Part shown: positions 55,322-64,000 of the stretch, piece after piece
Layout of the letters: the number at the start of each line of letters is the position of its first letter
Numbering within the stretch: position 1 is the stretch's first letter
Source: Klebsiella terrigena
GTDB taxonomy: Bacteria > Pseudomonadota > Gammaproteobacteria > Enterobacterales > Enterobacteriaceae
Assembly (NCBI RefSeq): GCF_006539725.1
Contig: NZ_BJNO01000003.1
Coordinates: forward strand, 124,001-188,000
DNA: 64,000 nt
Reading direction: 5' to 3'
Translations under genes and position numbers: made by a program
Notes under the pieces: generated by a model
The model's database searches: none
Told to the model about the DNA's origin: nothing
The model's input: the letters and a program-made list of their open reading frames with translations, nothing else

Positions 55322-56689
55322 ATGAAATATAGTGAACAAATTGTAAAAGAATGGGTTGAGTTTTCGCTGCTGATTTCCGAGCCGGTCTCCGCTAAGCTGC
55401 GGCATATTGCTGATGATAAGGCGGCCGATCTGGCGGATAAATTTTATGACATTATGCTGGCGGATCCGCACGCGGAAAAATTCCTCTGTTCGGAAATGGT
55501 TCATACGCGGCTGCGGCATTCGATGCGTAAATGGATTATTCATGCTCTGACCCTGAAAGGCGAAGGGCTGCTGGAGTTTGCCGGGCAGCAATATCATATC
55601 GGTAATATTCATTCGCGGGTTGGCATTCCGGCGAGTCTGGTACTCAAAGGCATGCGCATCATTACTCAGTCGATGCTTAACTATATTCAGTCATTAGCGC
55701 TCGACAGTAAATTAAGTATTCTGATGCAGCAGTACGTTTCGGTATCGATACAAATTGCCAGCGAGCTGATGACCTACGCTTATGAAAAATATCAGCTAAA
55801 TGAAGCGAAGAACGAAGAGTCCTACCGCCTGCACAATCTTATTGCCAACCTTGAGCTGGAAAAAGGCAAGCAGCAGGCCGCGCTGTTTAACTGGGAAAAT
55901 GCGCTGATCTATGCGCTGGTCTCGCGTACCGCCAATATTCACTCCTATCTGCTAAGCGATTCAGAGTTTGGCCTGTGGTTCCGCCACAAATGCAGTCAGC
56001 ACTTCGGCAGGCAGCCGGAAATCGAACAAATTAATCTGCTGATTGAAGCCATTGACGACATGTTAAACAAAGGGGCGGATACCGGCGGCAACGAGCTGGA
56101 CTCTATTCAGTCCCTGCTGAGCGATATTCGCTCAAAGACCATGATCATCAATAACCTGTTCACCTCGCTGTTTGAAGAGGCCAATCGCCTGGAAAGCGGT
56201 AAAGACGTGCTGACCAACCTGCTAAACCGGCGCTTTATGTCAACGGTGCTCAAGCACGAGGTGAAGCTGGCGATGGAGAGCGGCAAAAATCTGGCGGTGG
56301 CGATGCTGGACGTCGACCACTTCAAGCAGATCAACGATACCTGGGGCCACTCGACCGGGGATGAGGTATTACGCCATATCGCGGCGATCCTGACGGAGAG
56401 CACGCGCGCCAGCGACTACGTGTTCCGCTATGGCGGCGAGGAGTTCATGATTGTTTATCTGGAGTTTACCCGCCACCAGACGCTGAGCTTTGTCGACGCT
56501 ATCCGTCACAAAATTGCCAGCTCGCCTTACGTGACCGCGGAGGGGCAAAAGGTTGCGCTCAGCGCCTCGTTCGGGGTCAGCCACTATCGCGGCCATCCTG
56601 ATTATCAAAAAATGGTCGATGAGGCCGATAAGGCGCTGTATGACGCCAAAAACGGCGGCCGTAACCGGGTGGTTGAATTTAGCGATTAA
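55322..56689 (+). CDS. Globin-coupled diguanylate cyclase (DosC/DgcO-like)
   Basis: 455 residues from the ATG at 55322 (a TTG precedes it). The N-terminal half is a heme-binding sensor globin: distal Tyr42 in DKFYDIMLADPHAEKFL, Trp71 in HSMRKWIIHAL, and proximal His97 in YHIGNIHSRVGIPASL, at the spacing of E. coli DosC (Tyr43, His98). A middle helical domain (about 160-290) links to the GGDEF domain: DVLTNLLNRRF, AMLDVDHFKQINDTWGHSTG, active site GGEEF (371-375) with inhibitory RxxD (Arg362-Asp365). It should make c-di-GMP in response to O2. Unlike E. coli dosC, no dosP partner follows, and it occupies the place of preTA. Confidence 0.93.
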   Translation: MKYSEQIVKEWVEFSLLISEPVSAKLRHIADDKAADLADKFYDIMLADPHAEKFLCSEMVHTRLRHSMRKWIIHALTLKGEGLLEFAGQQYHIGNIHSRVGIPASLVLKGMRIITQSMLNYIQSLALDSKLSILMQQYVSVSIQIASELMTYAYEKYQLNEAKNEESYRLHNLIANLELEKGKQQAALFNWENALIYALVSRTANIHSYLLSDSEFGLWFRHKCSQHFGRQPEIEQINLLIEAIDDMLNKGADTGGNELDSIQSLLSDIRSKTMIINNLFTSLFEEANRLESGKDVLTNLLNRRFMSTVLKHEVKLAMESGKNLAVAMLDVDHFKQINDTWGHSTGDEVLRHIAAILTESTRASDYVFRYGGEEFMIVYLEFTRHQTLSFVDAIRHKIASSPYVTAEGQKVALSASFGVSHYRGHPDYQKMVDEADKALYDAKNGGRNRVVEFSD

Positions 56690-56729
56690 ACGGCGGATTT
56701 AGCGCTGCGCGACCCCGGTCGGTCGCGCG

Positions 56730-58452
<1,723 letters not shown>

Positions 58453-58580
58453 GGCGTTGCCTCATAACAATGTAATGGAAATCTAGTGTACGGGCGGTGA
58501 TGGCCTGTATATGTGATTAATATCTCATTGTTTGTGCAACTCCATTATGTTGCATTAATAAATGTGACTTAAATCACAAA

Positions 58581-59706
<1,126 letters not shown>

Positions 59707-59795
59707 TTAAACCCAAAAATGTGCTACCGATCACATCATGAATAATACGCATAGCGGGGATAGAGAAATGGAACCCCGCGCGGGCAGCGCCACGG

Positions 59796-60707
59796 CTACG
59801 ATGCCTGCGATAGATAATCCAGAAACCGGCTGAGGGCAAGCGATGGCGTTTCACTTTTTCGCCAGAATACCCCGACGCTACCTTTTTGTTCGATGCGCGG
59901 CAAATTAAGAATTGCCAGCTGCTGCTGTTCGGCAAAGCGCTGTGCCAGGCGTAAAGAAAGAATAGAGATCATGTCGCTGCTTTGCAGCAGGTTGCTGGTG
60001 ACGTTCATCGACGCCGACTCGATGGTATTTTCCGGCAGCATCACGCCATTATCGACCAGGGCGTTGTCAATGCTCAGGCGGATCGGCGTGCCGGTTGGCC
60101 AGACTATCCAGCGCCAGTGGGCGAGGTCGGCCCAGCCGAGGCTCGTCATCTGCGCCAGCGGGTGATCGGGGCGGGCGACGAAGCACACCGGCTCGGTATA
60201 CAGCACCCGATAGTTAAGCGGCAGCTCCAGCGCCCGTCCGCCCACCCGGCCTACCACCACGTCCACCACTCCGGAGAGTAGGTCGTGAAGCAGGGGGGTC
60301 ATCACCTTTTCTTCGATGTTCAGATGCAGGCTCGGCATCTCCTTGAGCAGCGAGAGAATGGCCAGCGCAACGCAGTCGGTGGCCACCGGCGAACAGCCGA
60401 TCATCAGGCTACCCACCAGCCCGCCCTGTTTGAAGCGCTCAATCTCATACTGCGAGCGGGACATATCGTTGATCAGGCGCTGGGCGTGCTGCAGCAGCAG
60501 CTTGCCGCCTTCGGAAGGGCGTAGGCCTTTGCTATGGCGTTCGAACAGCAGCATGCCGACCTCTTCTTCAAACTGAGTCAGCCATTTAGAGAGCGCGGGC
60601 TGGGTAATATTCATCATTTTCGCCACCTGCGTCAGGTTGCCCTGCTCGCCGAGTGCCACCAGCATTTGCAGATGATGCAGCTTCAGTTTTTGCGTCCAGT
60701 TTGCCAT
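59796..60707 (-). CDS. mhbR: LysR-family regulator of the gentisate pathway
   Basis: 303 residues from MANWTQKLKLHHLQMLVALG at 60707. N-terminal HTH: ALGEQGNLTQVAKMMNITQP, ALSKWLTQFEEEVGMLLFER. The effector domain starts GSLMIGCSPVATDCVALAIL. It is divergent from mhbT across 126 bp, the layout of the K. pneumoniae mhbRTDHIM cluster, in which MhbR activates 3-hydroxybenzoate genes. A perfect inverted repeat overlaps its ribosome-binding region. The open frame continues upstream, without support. Confidence 0.9.
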   Translation of the reverse strand: MANWTQKLKLHHLQMLVALGEQGNLTQVAKMMNITQPALSKWLTQFEEEVGMLLFERHSKGLRPSEGGKLLLQHAQRLINDMSRSQYEIERFKQGGLVGSLMIGCSPVATDCVALAILSLLKEMPSLHLNIEEKVMTPLLHDLLSGVVDVVVGRVGGRALELPLNYRVLYTEPVCFVARPDHPLAQMTSLGWADLAHWRWIVWPTGTPIRLSIDNALVDNGVMLPENTIESASMNVTSNLLQSSDMISILSLRLAQRFAEQQQLAILNLPRIEQKGSVGVFWRKSETPSLALSRFLDYLSQAS

Positions 60708-60712
60708 TAGCA

Positions 60713-60728
60713 ATAACCTCCAGGTTAT
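60713..60728. promoter_or_regulatory. Inverted repeat, likely MhbR operator, overlapping the mhbR ribosome site
   Basis: ataacct-cc-aggttat is a perfect 7-bp inverted repeat in the mhbR-mhbT gap. I recall a sequence like this as an MhbR site in K. pneumoniae. On the mhbR strand it includes ggagg, six or so bases before the start codon. Confidence 0.75.
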
Positions 60729-60833
60729 GTCTATGCCCGAGATACCATTGTACATTTCATCGCCTGAGTTACAAAATCGCAACATAAAAGAAATAAATAC
60801 AACATCTCCTCCTCCCTGCACTGAGGCATAACG

Positions 60834-62192
60834 ATGACTCAACGACGTGAATTGCAAACGCTGCTGGACGCCGCTCCGGTAGGTGCCCGGCAGTGGCGCG
60901 TGATTATCTGCTGTTTTCTGGTGGTCATGCTCGACGGTTTTGATACCGCCGCCATTGGCTTTATCGCCCCCGATATTCGCGCCCACTGGCAGCTCGGCGC
61001 CAGCGAGCTCGCGCCGCTGTTTGGCGCAGGCCTGCTGGGCTTAACCGCCGGCGCTCTGCTGTGTGGCCCGCTTTCCGACCGCTTCGGTCGCAAGCGGGTG
61101 ATTGAGTTCTGCGTGGCGTTATTTGGCCTCTTTAGCCTGCTTTCGGCCTTTTCCCCCGACCTCGAGACGCTGGTTATCCTGCGCTTCCTGACCGGGCTCG
61201 GCCTCGGCGGGGCGATGCCGAACACCATTACCATGACCTCTGAGTATCTGCCCGCCCGGCGGCGCGGTGCGCTGGTGACCCTGATGTTTTGCGGCTTTAC
61301 CCTCGGTTCGGCGCTGGGCGGCGTGGTCAGCGCCCAGCTGGTAGCGCAGATTGGCTGGCACGGCATCCTGGCGCTTGGCGGCGTTCTGCCGCTGCTGCTG
61401 GCCGCGGCGCTGCTGGCGGTGCTGCCGGAATCCCCGCGCTGGCAGATCCGCCGCCGTCTGCCGCAGCCGGTGATTGCGAAAACCGTCGGCGCTATTACCG
61501 GCGAGCGCTATGAGCAGACCCATTTTTGGCTGGATGAGCCGGCCACCGGCGCTAAAGGCAGCATCGGCCAGCTGTTCGTTGGCCGCCAGCTGCCCATTAC
61601 CCTGATGCTATGGGTGGTGTTCTTTATGAGCCTGCTGATTATCTACCTGCTTTCCAGCTGGATGCCGACGCTGCTCAACCATCGCGGCATCGACCTGCAG
61701 CACGCCTCGTGGGTCACCGCCGCTTTCCAGATTGGCGGCACCTTCGGCGCGCTGCTGCTGGGCGTGCTGATGGATCGCTTTAATCCGTATCGGGTGCTGG
61801 CGCTGAGCTACTGCCTGGGCGCGGTCTGCATCGTGATGATTGGCCTTAGCGAGAACGGCCTGTGGCTAATGGCGCTGGCGATTTTCGGCACCGGGATTGG
61901 CGTCAGCGGTTCGCAGGTGGGCCTTAACGCGCTAACGGCCACGCTCTATCCGACCCAGAGCCGCGCCACCGGCGTCAGCTGGTCAAACGCCGTCGGCCGC
62001 TGCGGAGCCATCGTCGGCTCTCTCTCCGGCGGCATGATGATGGCGATGAATTTCTCATTCGATACCCTGTTTTTCGTCATCGCCGTTCCGGCCGCGATTA
62101 GCGCAGGAATGCTGATTTTGCTGACCCTGGTTGTCCGCAATCCGATTACCGTACCCGACGCGCTGCCCTCCGCGGGCATCGTGAATAAATAA
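60834..62192 (+). CDS. mhbT: MFS transporter, aromatic acid:H+ symporter family
   Basis: 452 residues, twelve spans. AAHS family (PcaK/BenK-like) importer; in the mhb cluster it takes up 3-hydroxybenzoate. [20 protein letters not shown] in the first helix carries the conserved DGFD motif; [20 protein letters not shown] is the motif A loop; [13 protein letters not shown] is the central loop; [20 protein letters not shown] is C-terminal. Second in the cluster, 11 bases before mhbD. Confidence 0.92.
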   Translation: MTQRRELQTLLDAAPVGARQWRVIICCFLVVMLDGFDTAAIGFIAPDIRAHWQLGASELAPLFGAGLLGLTAGALLCGPLSDRFGRKRVIEFCVALFGLFSLLSAFSPDLETLVILRFLTGLGLGGAMPNTITMTSEYLPARRRGALVTLMFCGFTLGSALGGVVSAQLVAQIGWHGILALGGVLPLLLAAALLAVLPESPRWQIRRRLPQPVIAKTVGAITGERYEQTHFWLDEPATGAKGSIGQLFVGRQLPITLMLWVVFFMSLLIIYLLSSWMPTLLNHRGIDLQHASWVTAAFQIGGTFGALLLGVLMDRFNPYRVLALSYCLGAVCIVMIGLSENGLWLMALAIFGTGIGVSGSQVGLNALTATLYPTQSRATGVSWSNAVGRCGAIVGSLSGGMMMAMNFSFDTLFFVIAVPAAISAGMLILLTLVVRNPITVPDALPSAGIVNK

Positions 62193-62203
62193 GGAGAACA
62201 ATC

Positions 62204-63241
62204 ATGTCTCAGCACGCAACGGAAGTTACCGGCGGTCGCCAGCAGTTTTATGAGCATATCTCGGGCCAGAACCTGACGCCTTTGTGGGAGTCGCTGCATC
62301 ATCTGGTGCCGAAAACGCCGAACGCCAACTGCGCGCCGGCCTACTGGAATTATCAGGAAATTCGCCCGCTGCTGCTGGAAAGCGGCCGGCTGATTGGCGC
62401 CAAAGAAGCGGTGCGTCGGGTGCTGGTGCTGGAGAACCCGGCCCTGCGCGGCCACTCCTCCATTACCTCCTCGCTGTATGCGGGTTTACAGCTGATCATG
62501 CCCGGCGAGGTGGCGCCGAGCCATCGGCATAATCAGTCGGCGCTGCGCTTTGTCGTGGAGGGCGAAGGGGCCTTTACCGCCGTCGACGGCGAGCGCACGG
62601 CGATGCGTCCCGGCGACTTTATTCTCACCCCGCAGTGGCGCTGGCACGACCACGGCAACCCCGGCGATGAGCCGGTTATCTGGCTCGACGGCCTCGACCT
62701 GCCGCTGGTGAACTATCTGGGCTGCGGCTTTGCCGAAGATTACCCTGAGGATCAGCAGCCGGTCACCCGCAAGGAGGGCGACTATCTGCCGCGCTACGCC
62801 GCCAACATGCTGCCGCTGCGCCACCAGGTGGGCAACTCCTCGCCGATCTTTAACTACCGCTATGACCGCAGCCGCGACGCGCTGCATGAATTGACCAAAA
62901 TGGGCGCCGCCGACGAGTGGGACGGCTACAAAATGCGCTACGTCAATCCGCTCACCGGCGGCTACCCGATGCCATCAATGGGCGCTTTCCTGCAGCTGCT
63001 GCCCAAAGGCTTTAGCTCGCGGACCGCGAAAACCACCGACAGCACTATCTACCACGTCGTCGAAGGGAGCGGGCAGGTTACCGTCGGCGAGCAAACCTTT
63101 ACCTTCCAGGCGAAAGACATCTTCGTGGTGCCGACCTGGCACGGCGTCTCTTTCACCGCAGCGCAGGAGACGGTGTTATTCAGCTTCTCGGACCGCCCGG
63201 TCCAGGAAACCCTCGGCCTGTTCCGCGAAGCGCGTTACTAA
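62204..63241 (+). CDS. mhbD: Gentisate 1,2-dioxygenase
   Basis: 345 residues. Fe(II) ring-cleavage enzyme turning gentisate into maleylpyruvate. Two cupin domains: the N-terminal one with metal ligands in [20 protein letters not shown] and [20 protein letters not shown]; the C-terminal one with [20 protein letters not shown] and [13 protein letters not shown]. An aaggaga ribosome site precedes it. Confidence 0.94.
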   Translation: MSQHATEVTGGRQQFYEHISGQNLTPLWESLHHLVPKTPNANCAPAYWNYQEIRPLLLESGRLIGAKEAVRRVLVLENPALRGHSSITSSLYAGLQLIMPGEVAPSHRHNQSALRFVVEGEGAFTAVDGERTAMRPGDFILTPQWRWHDHGNPGDEPVIWLDGLDLPLVNYLGCGFAEDYPEDQQPVTRKEGDYLPRYAANMLPLRHQVGNSSPIFNYRYDRSRDALHELTKMGAADEWDGYKMRYVNPLTGGYPMPSMGAFLQLLPKGFSSRTAKTTDSTIYHVVEGSGQVTVGEQTFTFQAKDIFVVPTWHGVSFTAAQETVLFSFSDRPVQETLGLFREARY

Positions 63242-63257
63242 TAATAAGGACTCGATC

Positions 63258-63956
63258 ATGACTCAATACGTTTTTGCTCCCCAGGCCCCGGTTACCGTTC
63301 CCGTTGTCGGCAGCGAGGAGCAGTTTCCCGTGCGCCGCGTCTACTGCGTGGGGCGTAACTATGCCGCTCACGCCCGTGAAATGGGCTTTGATCCGGACCG
63401 CGAGCCGCCGTTTTTCTTCTGTAAACCGGCCGATGCGGTGGTGGCGGTAGCCGCAGGCGAAACCCTCGATTTGCCCTATCCGGCGCAGACGGACAACTAC
63501 CACTACGAAATCGAGCTGGTGGTGGCGATCGGCAAGCGCGGCAGCGATATTCCGCTGGAGCAGGCTCACGACTATATCTGGGGCTACGCGACCGGCCTCG
63601 ATATGACCCGCCGCGACCGCCAGATGGAGATGCGTCAGATGGGGCGTCCGTGGGAAATCGGCAAGGCGTTCGATCTCTCCGCGCCGATTGCGCCGCTGCA
63701 CAGAGCGGATAGCGTGGCGGTTAATGAGGCGGCGATTTGGCTGCAGGTAAACGGTGAAGACCATCAGCGCAGCGATATTCGCCATCTGATCTGGTCGGTT
63801 AACGAAACCATCAGCTACCTCTCCGGCTTCTTCGAGCTGCAGCCCGGCGACCTGATTTTCACCGGCACCCCGGAAGGCGTTGGCGCGGTGGTGAAAGGGG
63901 ATGTGATTAACGGCGGCGTGGATGGACTGACGCCCATCGCCGTGCGCGTGGCGTGA
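63258..63956 (+). CDS. mhbH: Fumarylpyruvate hydrolase
   Basis: 232 residues. FAH-superfamily enzyme that splits fumarylpyruvate into fumarate and pyruvate, the last step of the gentisate route. [20 protein letters not shown], then [17 protein letters not shown], metal ligands in [35 protein letters not shown], and C-terminal [20 protein letters not shown]. Start preceded by aataagga; the next gene begins eight bases later. Confidence 0.94.
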   Translation: MTQYVFAPQAPVTVPVVGSEEQFPVRRVYCVGRNYAAHAREMGFDPDREPPFFFCKPADAVVAVAAGETLDLPYPAQTDNYHYEIELVVAIGKRGSDIPLEQAHDYIWGYATGLDMTRRDRQMEMRQMGRPWEIGKAFDLSAPIAPLHRADSVAVNEAAIWLQVNGEDHQRSDIRHLIWSVNETISYLSGFFELQPGDLIFTGTPEGVGAVVKGDVINGGVDGLTPIAVRVA

Positions 63957-63964
63957 GGTGAGCG

Positions 63965-64000
63965 ATGAAGCTGTACAGTTTTTTCAATAGCTCCGCTTCA
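63965..64000 (+). CDS. mhbI: Maleylpyruvate isomerase, N-terminal start only (partial)
   Basis: Twelve codons are visible, MKLYSFFNSSAS, then the window ends. This matches the start of zeta-class glutathione transferases (KLYSxxxSSAS, with the catalytic Ser-Ser/Ala pair), and maleylpyruvate isomerase is the expected next gene in mhbRTDHIM. Identification rests on this short segment and the context. Confidence 0.8.
   Translation, partial: MKLYSFFNSSAS

Noticed and set aside
60708..60986. Long N-terminal extension of mhbR (93 codons)
   Set aside because: It overlaps the start of mhbT on the other strand and the operator; LysR proteins start just before the HTH, as the ATG at 60707 does.

Overview
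The window is a stretch of enterobacterial chromosome (Gammaproteobacteria, Enterobacteriaceae). Most genes are clear orthologues of the E. coli K-12 segment running from mqo/eco to cdd/yohJ (about 49-48 min), in the same relative order. The gentisate (mhb) cluster at the right end, of the type known from Klebsiella pneumoniae M5a1, together with uxuA beside yeiQ, points to Klebsiella/Raoultella or a close relative. The genus is inferred from gene content, not computed.

Layout. 1-5.6 kb: a partial SulP anion transporter, mqo and eco convergent at a shared hairpin, an unknown lipoprotein and an AI-2E-family permease. E. coli has nap-ccm-narP in this interval; none of it is present. 5.6-7.95 kb: a small decayed islet beside tRNA-Pro(GGG). 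It holds an hcp (type VI secretion tube/carrier) gene reduced to its two ends by an internal deletion, an intact 149-residue gene of unknown function, an intact DUF1493 gene overlapping it by one base, a second DUF1493 copy broken by a stop codon, and an IS3-family orfA remnant. I read this as an orphan Hcp-linked cargo/immunity locus. 8-11.3 kb: yejM (LPS control), yejL, yejK. 11.3-15.1 kb: a four-gene block absent from E. coli here (DeoR regulator, Nudix hydrolase, secreted serine hydrolase, LysR regulator). 15.2-28 kb: rplY, radD, rsuA-bcr, yejG, the yejABEF peptide ABC importer, pdeN, mepS. 28.4-35.4 kb: lpxT, yeiR, yeiQ divergent from uxuA, yeiP, yeiW, setB. 35.7-39.5 kb: the fruBKA fructose PTS operon with two Cra operators. 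39.6-49.8 kb: nfo, yeiH/yeiE, lysP, cirA with a Fur box, yeiG, folE-yeiB. 49.9-55.1 kb: galS and mglBAC with CRP and Gal operators. 55.3-59.7 kb: a globin-coupled diguanylate cyclase where E. coli has preTA, then sanA, cdd and yohJK. 59.8-64 kb: mhbR divergent from mhbT-mhbD-mhbH-mhbI, cut at the window end.

How the genes connect. Several units handle nutrients with classical regulation: fructose (Cra), galactose (GalS/CRP), iron-siderophore uptake (Fur), hexuronates (uxuA) and 3-hydroxybenzoate/gentisate (MhbR). The gentisate products pyruvate and fumarate enter central metabolism, where Mqo handles malate. Envelope homeostasis is represented by yejM, mepS, lpxT, sanA and bcr. The part least explained by known biology is the hcp / 149-residue protein / DUF1493 islet.
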